The notes beneath the pieces are model-generated. The model saw only the letters and a program-made list of their open reading frames with translations, searched no databases and was not told where the DNA came from. Positions 7,958-17,322 of a DNA stretch of 64,000 bases are shown piece after piece; position 1 is the stretch's first letter; every line of letters starts with the position of its first letter. The stretch covers positions 62,001 through 126,000 of the forward strand of contig SFET01000001.1 in NCBI GenBank assembly GCA_004557125.1. Reading direction: 5' to 3'. Origin of the DNA: Clostridiales bacterium (lineage in GTDB: Bacteria > Bacillota > Clostridia > Christensenellales > Aristaeellaceae). The position numbers were made by a program, and so were the translations under genes.

Positions 7958-10039
7958 TTAATCCTCGTCTTCCTCTTCCTGCTTGCAGGTCTCGATGATC
8001 TTCTTCGCATCCGTTGCGGGAACTTCCTCGTACCTCTCGAACTGCATGGTGAAGGAGCCGCGCGCCTGGGTCATGGAGCGCAGGTCGGTGGCGTACTTGA
8101 ACATCTCGGACAGCGGGGCCTCGGCGGTGACGCGCTGGAGCTCGCCAACCTTGTCCATGCCCATGATGCGGCCGCGACGCTTGTTCATGTCGCCGATGAC
8201 GTCGCCCATGTACTGGTCCGGCACATCCACTTCCACGTGATAGATGGGCTCGAGCAGGATCGGGCTCGCGCCGGTCAGCTGCTTGAAGGCCAGGCGGGCA
8301 GCGGTCTTGAACGCCATTTCGGAGGAGTCGACCGGATGGTAGGAACCATCGTACAGCTCTGCGGTCAGGCCAACCACCGGGAAGCCCGCCAGCACGCCGT
8401 GCTTGATGTTGTCGCGGAGGCCCTTTTCAACCGCGGGGATGAAGTTGCGCGGTACGGTGCCGCCGACGACGGAATCAACAAAGTGGAATTCGGTATCGTT
8501 GGGATCGTCGTTGGGACGGAACTTGATCTTGACGTCGCCGAACTGGCCGTGGCCGCCGGACTGCTTCTTGTGACGTCCCTGAACGTCGATGGGCTTGCGG
8601 ATGGACTCGCGGTACGGGATCTTGGGATCCTGCAGCACGCACTCGGCGCCGAACTTGCTGGCCAGCTTCTTGGCCACGACCTCGATGTGCATCTCGCCCA
8701 GACCGGACAGCACGGACTCGGTGGTCTCCACGTTCTTGGTCACGGTGATGGTGGGATCCTCCTCCATCAGGCGGGCCAGACCGGAGAAGATCTTGTCTTC
8801 CTCGCCGGCCTTCTTGGCGTAGACGGCCTTGGAGATGCAGGGGGCCGGGAACTCGATCTCGGGATACTTCACGGGGTTTGCGCCATCGCACAGGGTATTG
8901 CCGGTGGCGACGGACTGGAGCTTCGCCAGTGCGCAGATGTCGCCGGCGCAGACCTTCTGGGTGGGATTCTGCTTCTTGCCCTTCAGGGTGTAGATGGTGC
9001 CGGGCTTCTCGGACTTCTCGGCGTTGACGTTGTAGAGCGTGGTGTCGCCGGTCAGCTTGCCGGACATCACCTTCATCAGGCTCAGCTTGCCCACGAAGGG
9101 GTCAGCCATGGTCTTGAACACCTGTGCGGAGAAGGGCGCATTGTCCTCGCAGACGCGTTCGACTTCCTCGCCGGTCTTGGGGTTGACGCCGGTCGCGACG
9201 GTACCCGCCGGAGAGGGCATCAGGTCGATGATGTTGTCCAGGACCTTGCTCAGGCCGACGCGGGTGATGCCGGAGCAGCAGACGACCGGAACGACCGTGC
9301 CGTCCTTGATGCCCTGGCGCAGGCCGTGCATCATGTCCTCAAAGGAGAGCTCGCCGTCCTCGAAGAACTTCTCCATCAGCTCGTCCTCAGCGCCGGCAGC
9401 GGCCTCCATGATGGCCTCGCGGGCGGATTCAACCTCGTCAGCAACGGAGGCGGGGATCTCGATCTCCTTCAGGGTCTTGCCCTCGCCGATGAAGGCCTTG
9501 TTCTCCAGCACGCAGACCACGCCGGTGAACTTGCCGTTCTCCACGATCGGCACCTCGATGGGGGCGATGTGGCTACCGTACTTTTCGGTGATGGTGGACA
9601 GCGCCTTTTCGAAGTTGGCGTTCTCGCGATCCATCTGGTTGATGACGATCATGCGGGAGGTGTGGGTCTTGTCGCACATGGCCCAGGCCTTTTCCGCACC
9701 GACATTCAGGCCGGAGACGGCGCCCACGGTGATGATGGCGCCCTCGCACACGGTCAGCGGGCCGGACTGCTCGCCGGCGAAGTCAAAGTAGCCGGGGATA
9801 TCGATCAGGTTGATCTTGGTTTCCTTCCACTCCAGCGGAGCCATGGCGGCGCTGATGGAAATGCCGCGCTTGGTCTCTTCCGAATCGTAGTCGGTGGTGG
9901 TGGAACCGTCCTCGACGCGACCCTGGCGGTCAATCGCGCCCGCAGTGAACAGAAGCGCCTCGACCAGCGTGGTCTTGCCCTCGCTGCCGTGTCCCACAAC
10001 GGAGATGTTGCGGATATTCTTGGCCTGATAATCCTTCAT
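7958..10039 (-). CDS. Elongation factor G-like paralogue with altered GTPase motifs
   Basis: A 693-residue, full-length EF-G-like protein: GTPase domain, domain II, III, IV (SGGHGQFGDVKIKF region) and V. It resembles the second EF-G paralogue group rather than housekeeping FusA, because it starts with GHGSEGKTTL instead of a GHVDAGKTT loop and has no S12/S7/tufA neighbours. Two GTPase motifs deviate: G3 reads DIPG (usual DTPG) and G4 reads NQMD (usual NKMD). It may act in ribosome recycling or a stress-specific step, or have lost normal GTP handling. The ATG has an AGGGGGA ribosome site. The gene is single with its own terminator. Confidence 0.88.
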   Translation of the reverse strand: MKDYQAKNIRNISVVGHGSEGKTTLVEALLFTAGAIDRQGRVEDGSTTTDYDSEETKRGISISAAMAPLEWKETKINLIDIPGYFDFAGEQSGPLTVCEGAIITVGAVSGLNVGAEKAWAMCDKTHTSRMIVINQMDRENANFEKALSTITEKYGSHIAPIEVPIVENGKFTGVVCVLENKAFIGEGKTLKEIEIPASVADEVESAREAIMEAAAGAEDELMEKFFEDGELSFEDMMHGLRQGIKDGTVVPVVCCSGITRVGLSKVLDNIIDLMPSPAGTVATGVNPKTGEEVERVCEDNAPFSAQVFKTMADPFVGKLSLMKVMSGKLTGDTTLYNVNAEKSEKPGTIYTLKGKKQNPTQKVCAGDICALAKLQSVATGNTLCDGANPVKYPEIEFPAPCISKAVYAKKAGEEDKIFSGLARLMEEDPTITVTKNVETTESVLSGLGEMHIEVVAKKLASKFGAECVLQDPKIPYRESIRKPIDVQGRHKKQSGGHGQFGDVKIKFRPNDDPNDTEFHFVDSVVGGTVPRNFIPAVEKGLRDNIKHGVLAGFPVVGLTAELYDGSYHPVDSSEMAFKTAARLAFKQLTGASPILLEPIYHVEVDVPDQYMGDVIGDMNKRRGRIMGMDKVGELQRVTAEAPLSEMFKYATDLRSMTQARGSFTMQFERYEEVPATDAKKIIETCKQEEEDED

Positions 10040-10285
10040 AAGAAATTCCCCCTGTGTTTATAGTCTCCTGCAATGAAATCAAGACAGGTCTGGCTGTACG
10101 CAAAGAGCGCCGTATACGCCATAGTATTTATATTTTAACAGAAAACCATGATTTTGAAAAGCCCTTTTTCAAAGGAAATTGTCCTTTTTCCGGCGAAAAT
10201 AATGTATAATTCCCGGTTTCGTTGTTGACCCGGGTAACAAACCGCCTGCAAAGCGGCTGCAATTGTAAATTTGCCGCTCACAATT

Positions 10286-11527
10286 ATGCTCAGACGTCTC
10301 GCCAGCCTGCTGCTGGCCTCTCTGCTGCTTTTCACCTGCGCCGGCGCCCTCACCCGGGACGAGCTGCGTGCAGCCTACCGGGAGATCCGTTCCCGCCGCA
10401 GCGATGCCTCCCCCTACCTGGAGGAGGCCGATCCCCAGGATTTCACGCGCGCGGGTGCCCTCACCGGGGAGGCGCAGCAGGAGGCCCTGGATTACCTCAA
10501 CTTCCTGCGCCGGATCGCCGGACTGGATCCGGTATCCCTCAGCCCGCTCTACACCCTGCGCAGCCAGAATGCCGCGCTGCTGCTGGCAGCCGGCGACGCG
10601 CTGGATCACGAGCCCGCCCGGCCCGACGGCATGGACGACGAGCTCTACGAATCCGCGCTGCTGGGCACGCGCCTGGGCAACCTGGCCAGGTTCAACTGGA
10701 TGCGTCCGGAGATCCTGCTGGACGGCGTGGAGTACTTCGCCCGGGACGACGGCTCCATGAACCTCCCGGTGCTGGGGCACCGCCGCTGGCTGCTCAATCC
10801 GTACATGGCGGAGACCGGCTTCGGCCTGGCCAACGCAGCCAGCGGCATGAGCTACGTGGTGATGTATGCGGTGGACGGCGGCAACGCCAGCGCCGCCTGG
10901 GACGCGGTGTGCTGGCCCGCAAGCGGCGCCTTTCCGGTGGAGCTGATGCGCAGCGAGATCGCCTGGTCGGTGTCGCTGAACGACGCGCTCTACGACCTCG
11001 CCGCCTCCGCACCTGTGATCACCCTCACCGAGGAGGTCAGCGGTTCGCGCTTTTCCTTCGACCTCTCCGACGGCAGCGGCGACGGCTTCTGCCACCTGAG
11101 CACCGAGGCCTGCGGCGCCGGCAGCTGCCTCATCTTCCGTCCGAACCTCGCCGCCGCAGGTCTGGACGAATACCTGCAAAATCAGATCTGGAGCGTCTCC
11201 ATCGATGGCCTTCGGGGAACCGACGGCGCGGAGAAATCCCTCTCCTACCGGGTGGAGATGACCTCCCTCTACGCCCAGGACGTGGCCAACGTGGAATTGA
11301 GCCGGATCGAGGCGACGCTTCGCACCGGGGAGCAGCTGCAGCTCCGCGCAAGCGTGATTCCCTCCTACGCCGACGACCTGTCCGTGACCTGGAAAAGCAG
11401 CGATCCTTCCGTTGCGGACGTGGACTGGACCGGCCTTGTGACGGCCCGAGGCCCCGGCAGCTGCGAGATCACCGCCGGGAGTGCCAACGGCCGCAGCGAC
11501 GTCTGTACCGTCACCGTGACCGGGTAA
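10286..11527 (+). CDS. Secreted SCP/CAP-domain protein with C-terminal Ig-like (BIG2) domain
   Basis: A 413-residue exported protein. A signal peptide (about 1-24, ending AGA-L) precedes a CAP/SCP-like region (DYLNFLRRIAGL, then VLGHRRWLLNP near 155) and a C-terminal bacterial Ig-like group 2 domain (VTWKSSDPSVADVD near 375). CAP proteins of Bacillota are extracellular with mostly unknown roles; BIG2 domains usually mediate surface attachment. The ATG at 10286 is preferred to an in-frame TTG at 10271, but neither has a good Shine-Dalgarno sequence. TATAAT at 10205-10210 with a poor -35 is a possible promoter, leaving a leader of about 70 bases. Confidence 0.8.
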   Translation: MLRRLASLLLASLLLFTCAGALTRDELRAAYREIRSRRSDASPYLEEADPQDFTRAGALTGEAQQEALDYLNFLRRIAGLDPVSLSPLYTLRSQNAALLLAAGDALDHEPARPDGMDDELYESALLGTRLGNLARFNWMRPEILLDGVEYFARDDGSMNLPVLGHRRWLLNPYMAETGFGLANAASGMSYVVMYAVDGGNASAAWDAVCWPASGAFPVELMRSEIAWSVSLNDALYDLAASAPVITLTEEVSGSRFSFDLSDGSGDGFCHLSTEACGAGSCLIFRPNLAAAGLDEYLQNQIWSVSIDGLRGTDGAEKSLSYRVEMTSLYAQDVANVELSRIEATLRTGEQLQLRASVIPSYADDLSVTWKSSDPSVADVDWTGLVTARGPGSCEITAGSANGRSDVCTVTVTG

Positions 11528-11543
11528 TCGTCGATATCTGACA

Positions 11544-11580
11544 CAAAAGAACAGGGGTTCGAATCCCCTGTTCTTTATTT
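11544..11580. terminator. Bidirectional terminator between SCP protein and enolase genes
   Basis: A perfect 12-bp stem (11546-11557 with 11565-11576) with a 7-base loop and T-rich flanks on both strands separates two convergent genes. Confidence 0.9.
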
Positions 11581-12815
11581 TAATGATACAGCTCCTCCTC
11601 GATGGCCAGCAGGCGGTTGTACTTGACCAGGCGCTCGCTGCGCGCGGGCGCGCCGGCCTTGATGTACTCCGCATTCACCGCCACCGCCAGGTCGGCAATG
11701 GCGCTGGATTCCGTCTCGCCGCTGCGGTGGGACAGGATCACGCTGTATCCGCTCCTGCGGGCGATCTGGATGGCGTCCAGCGTCTCGCTGAGGGTGCCGA
11801 TCTGGTTCGGCTTGACCAGCAGGGCGTTGGCTGCGCCCTGGGCCACGCCGCGGTACAGCCGCCTGGAGTTGGTGGTGAACAGATCGTCCCCAACGATCAT
11901 GATCTCGCCGCCCAGCGCGTCGGTGATCTCCCGGAAGCCGTCGAAGTCCTCCTCGCCCAGCGGGTCCTCGATGGACACCAGCGGGAAGCGCTCGCACAGC
12001 GCACTGAAGTATTCGATCAATTCGCCCCGCTGGAAGTGCCGGCCGGACTTGGGCTGCAGATACCCGTCCCCATCGATCCACTCCGATGCCGCCGCATCCA
12101 TGGCCAGGCACACGTCCTCGCCGGCCTTCCAGCCCGCCGCCTCGATGGCCCGCAGCATCCACTCCAGCGCCTCCTCATCCCGCTCCAGATTCGGCGCAAA
12201 GCCGCCCTCGTCGCCCACGGCGGTGGAGAGCCCCGCATCGCGCAGCAGCTTCTTCAGCGCCTGGTAGCACTCCGCGCCCATGCGCATGGCCTCGCGGAAG
12301 CTGTCAGCACCCACGGGCACGAACATGAACTCCTGAATCTCCAGGTTGTTGTCCGCATGCCGCCCGCCGTTGATGACGTTCATCATCGGACAGGGCAGCT
12401 CCGACGCCTGCAGACCGCCGATCCAGCGGTACAGCGGCAGCTCCGCCGAATTTGCCGCCGCGTCCGCCACTGCCCAGGAGGTGGCGATCAGCGCGTTTCC
12501 GCCCAGCTTCTCCTTATTTTCGCTGCCGTCCAGCTCCGCCATGCGCGCGTCCACCTGCATCTGACTGTCCGCGTCCATGCCCACCAGGGCCTCCCGCAGC
12601 GCGCCGTTCACGCCCTCGATGGCCTTCGTCACATCCCTGCCCTGATAGGCGTCGCCGCCGTCGCGCAGCTCGTGGGCCTCGTGGCTGCCGGTGGACGCAC
12701 CCGAGGGTGCGCTGCCCACGCCCACGCTGCCGTCCTCCAGATGGGCGCGCACCTCCAGCGTGGGAATGCCCCGGGAATCGAATATGCGGCGGGCCCGCAG
12801 GTCCGTAATCTTCAT
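11580..12815 (-). CDS. eno: Enolase (phosphopyruvate hydratase)
   Basis: A 411-residue enolase, slightly shorter than the usual 425-435. It interconverts 2-phosphoglycerate and phosphoenolpyruvate in the cytoplasm. Conserved blocks are in order: PSGASTG near 42, MMNVINGGRHADN near 150, GDEGGFAPNL, the metal-ligand block SIEDP, VGDDLFTTN, the catalytic lysine block LVKPNQIGTL, and SHRSGETE. The ATG at 12815 follows GGAGGTGTT; a start 18 bases upstream is less likely. The gene stands alone rather than with gapA-pgk-tpi. Gaps and a short C terminus make it somewhat divergent, so a second enolase elsewhere is possible. Confidence 0.94.
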   Translation of the reverse strand: MKITDLRARRIFDSRGIPTLEVRAHLEDGSVGVGSAPSGASTGSHEAHELRDGGDAYQGRDVTKAIEGVNGALREALVGMDADSQMQVDARMAELDGSENKEKLGGNALIATSWAVADAAANSAELPLYRWIGGLQASELPCPMMNVINGGRHADNNLEIQEFMFVPVGADSFREAMRMGAECYQALKKLLRDAGLSTAVGDEGGFAPNLERDEEALEWMLRAIEAAGWKAGEDVCLAMDAAASEWIDGDGYLQPKSGRHFQRGELIEYFSALCERFPLVSIEDPLGEEDFDGFREITDALGGEIMIVGDDLFTTNSRRLYRGVAQGAANALLVKPNQIGTLSETLDAIQIARRSGYSVILSHRSGETESSAIADLAVAVNAEYIKAGAPARSERLVKYNRLLAIEEELYH

Positions 12816-12864
12816 TTTCCAACACCTCCGCACCTATTCTTTTCCGATTCCGCCGTTTTATCCG

Positions 12865-12893
12865 TTTCCTTCCGGGAAATCTTGTGCTATACT
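12865..12893 (+). promoter_or_regulatory. Sigma-A type promoter for the LCP gene
   Basis: TTTCCT, a 17-base spacer and TATACT lie 35 bases before the ATG at 12929. Confidence 0.65.
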
Positions 12894-12928
12894 ATTTGCA
12901 TCGAATTCTGCAATCCGGACGGTGGAAT

Positions 12929-13939
12929 ATGTACTACGACACTTACAGGGGAAAGCGCGGCGAAAAGGGCCGCAGGCAGCGCGGCGGCAGCGGCTGCACG
13001 GGCTGGCTGATCCGAAGCCTGCTGAAGCTGCTGGCGCTGCTGCTGGTCGCCGCCGTGCTGGTCGCGGCCGTCCTCTACGCGCTGCCGCCCTCCTTCATGA
13101 ACGTCGAACCGGCGAACGCGGATCTCTCCCTCACCGACGGCCTGCCCGGCGACCGGGTGAACATCCTGCTGCTGGGCATCGACTTCCTCGAGGACGGCCA
13201 GCAGCGCAGCGACTCCATGATGATCGCCTCCGTGGGCTACAATTCCATACATCTGACCTCCATCATGCGCGACACCATGGTGGACATTCCCGGCTACGGC
13301 CGCCACAAGCTGAACTCCGCCTACTCCTACGGCGGCGCGGAGATGGCCATGCGCGTGGTAAACGATACCTTCAAGCTGAACATCACAAATTACGTCGCCG
13401 TGGACTTCTCCACCATGGTGGATCTGGTGGACGCCATCGGCGGCGTGGACGTGGAGGTGGAGGAGCGCGAGCTGGAGCACCTGAACAAGTACGCCTACGA
13501 CACCTTCAGGAAGATCAACACAGTCAATCCGGAGAAGTACGGCCACTACATCAACTCCCAGCCCTACACCCAGGGCGGCACGCTGCACCTGAACGGCCTG
13601 TTCGCCACCGGCTACACCCGCATCCGCCTGATCGACACCGACTACATCCGCACCTCCCGCCAGCGCCGCGTACTCTCCGCCATCCTCGAGCAGGTCAAGG
13701 CGCAGATCTGGAACCCGCTGATGTATGCCCGGCTCTACGGCGTCTGCCGCAACAGCATTCAGACCAACCTCTCCCTGGCGGAGCTGATCTCCCTGGGCGA
13801 AAAGGCGCTGGTGGCGGGCAAGATCGAAACCGATCGCATGCCGAGGGACGAATACATCCTCGACAACGGCTCCTCCATTGAAATCACCGATGTGCAGGGC
13901 AACATCGCCGCCATGCACGGCTTCCTCTACGGCGACTGA
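12929..13939 (+). CDS. LytR-CpsA-Psr (LCP) family cell-wall glycopolymer transferase
   Basis: A 336-residue protein: a basic cytoplasmic N terminus, one membrane helix near residues 30-52 and an extracellular LCP domain. LLLGID, the SDSMMIASV block, SIMRDTMVDIPG, the FSTMVDLVDAIGGVDV block and the arginine-rich RTSRQRRVL block are all present; these aspartates and arginines bind the polyprenyl pyrophosphate head group. LCP enzymes attach teichoic acids or capsule polymers to peptidoglycan. The ATG at 12929 with GGTGGA is chosen over an upstream in-frame TTG that sits inside the promoter. The gene has its own promoter and terminator. Confidence 0.92.
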   Translation: MYYDTYRGKRGEKGRRQRGGSGCTGWLIRSLLKLLALLLVAAVLVAAVLYALPPSFMNVEPANADLSLTDGLPGDRVNILLLGIDFLEDGQQRSDSMMIASVGYNSIHLTSIMRDTMVDIPGYGRHKLNSAYSYGGAEMAMRVVNDTFKLNITNYVAVDFSTMVDLVDAIGGVDVEVEERELEHLNKYAYDTFRKINTVNPEKYGHYINSQPYTQGGTLHLNGLFATGYTRIRLIDTDYIRTSRQRRVLSAILEQVKAQIWNPLMYARLYGVCRNSIQTNLSLAELISLGEKALVAGKIETDRMPRDEYILDNGSSIEITDVQGNIAAMHGFLYGD

Positions 13940-13964
13940 AGACCGCATCACCATCTGCAGACGA

Positions 13965-13997
13965 AGCAAGGCGCTCCCCACGGCCGCCTTGCTTTTT
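13965..13997 (+). terminator. Intrinsic terminator after LCP gene
   Basis: A stem of 8-9 bp (13966-13973 with 13985-13992) is followed by TTTTT. Confidence 0.85.
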
Positions 13998-14130
13998 GCT
14001 GCGCAAAGCCGCTTTGCACAGGCGCCGCGCTGTTTTCCCGCAGTTTACCGAAAGCGGCTTGCCAGATGTATGCGATTATGATAGGATACATCTGTATCGA
14101 CCAATGAATGCAATCTGGAGGTCTTTTTTC

Positions 14131-15540
14131 ATGTCTCGCAAGCTCCGCAAGCTGATCGGAAACCGGGCGTTCTATGCAATGGTGCTGGCCGTGGTGATCC
14201 CGATCATCGTGCAGAATGCCATCACCAACTTTGTCAGTCTCCTGGACAATCTCATGGTCGGCCGCATCGGCACCGACCAGTTTTCCGGCGTCGCCGTGGC
14301 GAACCAGCTGATCTATGTATTCAATCTGGCTGTGTTCGGCGCGGTCTCGGGCGCGGGCATCTTCACGGCCCAGTACTGCGGCGCGGGCAATCTGGAGGGC
14401 GTGCGCGCATCCTGCCGCTACAAGATCTACGCGGGCGTGCTGCTGTCCGTGGGCGCGATTGCGCTGTTTCTGCTCGCAGGACCGCAGCTGGTCTCCCTGT
14501 ACCTCACCGACGACAGCGACCCGGTTCGCGTGGCCGAGACGCTGCACTACGGCCTGCAGTACCTGCACATCATGCTGCTGGGCATCCCGCCCTTCGCCCT
14601 CGCCCAGAGCTACGCCAGCACCCTGCGCGAGACCGGCGAGACCCGGCTGCCCATGCTGGCGGGCATCGTCGCGGTGTTTGTCAACCTGATCTTCAACTAC
14701 CTGCTCATCTACGGCAAGCTGGGCTTTCCGGTGCTGGGCGTGCGCGGCGCGGCCCTCGCCACGGTGCTCTCCCGCTATGTGGAATTGGCCATCATCGTCG
14801 TCTACACCCACACCCACGTCCGGCAGCACCCCTTCGCAAAGGGGCTCTTCCGCACGCTGTCCATTCCCCGCCAGGTGGTTCGGGAGATCACCCTCAAGGG
14901 CATGCCGCTGCTGGTGAACGAGCTGCTCTGGTCGCTGGGCATGGCCACGCTGAACCAGATCTACTCCCTGCGCGGCCTGGACGTGGTGGCGGCAACCAGC
15001 ATCAGCAGCACCGTTTTCAACCTCTTCAGCGTGTTCTTCTTCTCGATGGGCACCGCCGCCTCCATCATCGTCGGCCAGGATCTGGGCGCGGACGAGGTGG
15101 ACGTGGCCAGGGATCACGCGTGGAAGCTGATCGCCTTCTCCGTCGCCATCAGCGTCGTCGTCGGCGTCTCGCTGATCGCATGCTCTCATGCGATTCCCCT
15201 GCTCTACGACGTGCTGCCCAGCGTGCGCAGCCTGGCCAGCCAGCTGATTCTGGTCTGCGCCTGCATGATGCCCGCAAACGCCTTCTGCAACTGCGAATAC
15301 TTCATCATCCGCTCCGGCGGCAAGACGGGCATCACCTTCCTGTTCGACTGCGGCTTCACCTGGGTGCTCTGCATCCCGCTGGCCTACCTGCTCACCCACT
15401 TCACCGCCATGAGCGTGGTGCTGATCTTCCTCTGCGAGCGCTTCCTGGACGTGATCAAGGGCGTCATCGGCCTGGTGCTGGTGAAGAAGGGCGTGTGGAT
15501 CCACAACATCGTCTCCGGCGCGGAGATGGATTTGACTTAG
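14131..15540 (+). CDS. MATE family efflux transporter
   Basis: A 469-residue integral membrane protein with about twelve helices in two homologous halves. Features typical of MATE proteins are NFVSLLDNLMVGRIG near residue 30 and its counterpart in the second half near residue 250. MATE proteins expel cationic drugs or metabolites using Na+ or H+ gradients. The ATG at 14131 follows GGAGG with a 9-base gap; an upstream in-frame extension from 13996 runs through the previous terminator and is rejected. It is followed by the thiamine operon promoter and is probably transcribed alone. Confidence 0.93.
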   Translation: MSRKLRKLIGNRAFYAMVLAVVIPIIVQNAITNFVSLLDNLMVGRIGTDQFSGVAVANQLIYVFNLAVFGAVSGAGIFTAQYCGAGNLEGVRASCRYKIYAGVLLSVGAIALFLLAGPQLVSLYLTDDSDPVRVAETLHYGLQYLHIMLLGIPPFALAQSYASTLRETGETRLPMLAGIVAVFVNLIFNYLLIYGKLGFPVLGVRGAALATVLSRYVELAIIVVYTHTHVRQHPFAKGLFRTLSIPRQVVREITLKGMPLLVNELLWSLGMATLNQIYSLRGLDVVAATSISSTVFNLFSVFFFSMGTAASIIVGQDLGADEVDVARDHAWKLIAFSVAISVVVGVSLIACSHAIPLLYDVLPSVRSLASQLILVCACMMPANAFCNCEYFIIRSGGKTGITFLFDCGFTWVLCIPLAYLLTHFTAMSVVLIFLCERFLDVIKGVIGLVLVKKGVWIHNIVSGAEMDLT

Positions 15541-15555
15541 TTTGTTCACTTTAAA

Positions 15556-15584
15556 TTGACATTCCACTGCGTTCATGCTATACT
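15556..15584 (+). promoter_or_regulatory. Strong sigma-A promoter of the thiamine operon
   Basis: A consensus TTGACA, 17-base spacer and TATACT with an extended TGC before the -10 lie just upstream of the TPP riboswitch. Confidence 0.9.
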
Positions 15585-15590
15585 TTGCAT

Positions 15591-15678
15591 TGCAGGGGAG
15601 CCTGTGGCACAGGCTGAGAGGAAGGTTGCACCTTCGACCCTTACACCTGATGCGGGTAATGCCGACGTAGGGAGTCAA
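15591..15678 (+). ncRNA. TPP riboswitch (THI element)
   Basis: The conserved THI-box blocks are present in order: GGGGAGCC, GGCTGAGAGG, GACCCTTACACCTGATG and GGGTAATGCCGACGTAGGGA. The aptamer starts a few bases after the promoter -10 and precedes a strong terminator, so binding of thiamine pyrophosphate should end transcription before thiD. Confidence 0.97.
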
Positions 15679-15690
15679 GAGATGCATTCC

Positions 15691-15728
15691 AGACGGAGGA
15701 TTACCGACAGGTGATCCTCCGTTTTTAT
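15691..15728 (+). terminator. Riboswitch-controlled intrinsic terminator
   Basis: A 9-bp stem (15693-15701 with 15714-15722) followed by TTTTT sits about 15 bases after the TPP aptamer and about 110 bases before thiD. It is the expression platform of the switch. Confidence 0.92.
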
Positions 15729-15835
15729 ATCGTCCGATCGCTCCGGACTTACGCCGGGGCTTTCGCGCGGCAGACCGGGGGCACCACTCTCTGTCGCGAT
15801 ACAAAAGTAATGCTGAACAGGAAAGGAGCATCTCA

Positions 15836-16654
15836 ATGCAAACAACAATGAGAACAGCATTATCAATCGCTGGAAGCGATTCCAGCGGAGGCGCCGGAAT
15901 TCAGGCAGACATGAAGACCATGTCGGCGCATGGCGTTTACGCCATGACCGCCATCACGGCCCTGACTGCCCAGAATACAACCGGCGTCACAGGCATCCTT
16001 GAGGTCACACCCGAATTTCTGTCCATGCAGCTGGACGCCGTGTTCACAGACATCTTCCCCGATGCGGTCAAGATCGGCATGGTCTCCTCCGCAGCGCTGA
16101 TTCGCGTGATCGCCCGGAAGCTGACGGACTATCGGGCGCGGCACATCGTGGTCGATCCGGTCATGGTGGCCACCTCCGGTTCCAAGCTGATTCAGGACGA
16201 GGCCATCGACACCCTGAAGCATGAGCTGCTGCCCCTTGCAGAGCTGGTCACGCCCAACATCCCCGAGGCCGAGATCCTCTCCGGCATGGAGATTCGCTGC
16301 CCGCAGGACATGGAGCAGGCCGCACGGGCCATCTCCGAGACCTACCACTGCGCGGTGCTGCTCAAGGGCGGCCACGATCTGAACGACGCAAACGACCTGC
16401 TCTACAAGGATGGTACATCCACCTGGTTCCGTGGCAGGCGCATCGACAATCCCAACACCCACGGCACCGGCTGCACCCTGTCCAGTGCCATCGCATCCAA
16501 TCTGGCCTGCGGCATGGAGCTGGAGGACGCCGTGCGCAGCGCCAAGGCCTACATCTCCGGCGCGCTCGCCGCGATGCTGAACCTGGGCAAGGGCCGCGGC
16601 CCCATGAACCACCTCTTCGACCTGAAGAGCAGCTTCATCCGGGAGGTGGACTGA
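15836..16654 (+). CDS. thiD: Hydroxymethylpyrimidine/phosphomethylpyrimidine kinase
   Basis: A 272-residue ribokinase-fold enzyme that phosphorylates HMP and HMP-phosphate to HMP-pyrophosphate for thiamine synthesis. The N-terminal ALSIAGSDSSGGAGIQADMK motif and the C-terminal NTHGTGCTLSSAIASNL motif with the anion hole and catalytic aspartate region are intact. AAAGGAG lies 8 bases before the ATG. It is the first gene behind the TPP riboswitch and its stop codon overlaps the tenA start (TGATG), showing translational coupling. Confidence 0.96.
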   Translation: MQTTMRTALSIAGSDSSGGAGIQADMKTMSAHGVYAMTAITALTAQNTTGVTGILEVTPEFLSMQLDAVFTDIFPDAVKIGMVSSAALIRVIARKLTDYRARHIVVDPVMVATSGSKLIQDEAIDTLKHELLPLAELVTPNIPEAEILSGMEIRCPQDMEQAARAISETYHCAVLLKGGHDLNDANDLLYKDGTSTWFRGRRIDNPNTHGTGCTLSSAIASNLACGMELEDAVRSAKAYISGALAAMLNLGKGRGPMNHLFDLKSSFIREVD

Positions 16655-17322
16655 TGCGCGAGATCACCGTTTCGGAGGTGCTGCACCAGGCGGCGGCTCC
16701 CGTGTGGGAAAGGTGCCTTGCCCACCCCTTCGTCACCGGCCTGGGCGACGGCAGCCTGCCGGTGGAAAAATTCCGCTATTTCATGTTGCAGGACTATCTG
16801 TATCTCTTTGATTACGCCCGCGTGTTCGCGCTGGGCGTGGTGAAGGCACGCGATCCCGAATTGATGCGCAGCTTTGCGGCCAGCGTGGAGTCTATCCTGA
16901 ACGGCGAGATGAAGATTCACCGCGCCTACATGCAGCGCCTGGGCGTCACCGAGGCGCAGGTGTTCGCCGTGCAGCCTGCGCTGGACAACCTCTCCTACAC
17001 CCACTACATGCTGTCCGTGGCGAACGCCGGAACGCCGGTGGAGATCGTCGCGTCGATTCTGGCCTGCTCCTGGAGCTACGCCGAGATCGGTCAGTCGCTT
17101 GCGAAGCTCCCCGGCGCACTGGAGCATCCCTTCTATGGCGAGTGGGTGCAGAGCTACGCGGGCGAGGAGTACGCCGCCATGAATCAGGGCCTCATCGATC
17201 TGATGAACCAACTGGCCGAGAATGTCAGCGACGAACAGCTGGAGCATCTGAAGGAAATCTTCGTCAACTGCAGCCGCTATGAGCTGGGCTTCTGGGACAT
17301 GGCCTGGGACATGCGCGTATGA
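16654..17322 (+). CDS. tenA: Aminopyrimidine aminohydrolase / thiaminase II
   Basis: A 222-residue TenA. It hydrolyses aminomethyl-pyrimidine derived from degraded thiamine to HMP, feeding ThiD. The nucleophile region ACSWSYAEIG near residues 132-141 carries the TenA active-site cysteine, and FRYFMLQDYLYL near 38-49 is typical of the family. The start overlaps the thiD stop, and the stop overlaps the ABC ATPase start by four bases (ATGA). Placement between thiD and a pyrimidine transporter supports salvage rather than regulation. Confidence 0.95.
   Translation: MREITVSEVLHQAAAPVWERCLAHPFVTGLGDGSLPVEKFRYFMLQDYLYLFDYARVFALGVVKARDPELMRSFAASVESILNGEMKIHRAYMQRLGVTEAQVFAVQPALDNLSYTHYMLSVANAGTPVEIVASILACSWSYAEIGQSLAKLPGALEHPFYGEWVQSYAGEEYAAMNQGLIDLMNQLAENVSDEQLEHLKEIFVNCSRYELGFWDMAWDMRV

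Noticed and set aside
11546..11576. tRNA T-arm-like GGGGTTCGAATCCCC sequence
   Set aside because: It is part of a symmetric 12-bp hairpin flanked by A and T runs between convergent genes; no acceptor, D or anticodon arms can be found. It is a terminator.
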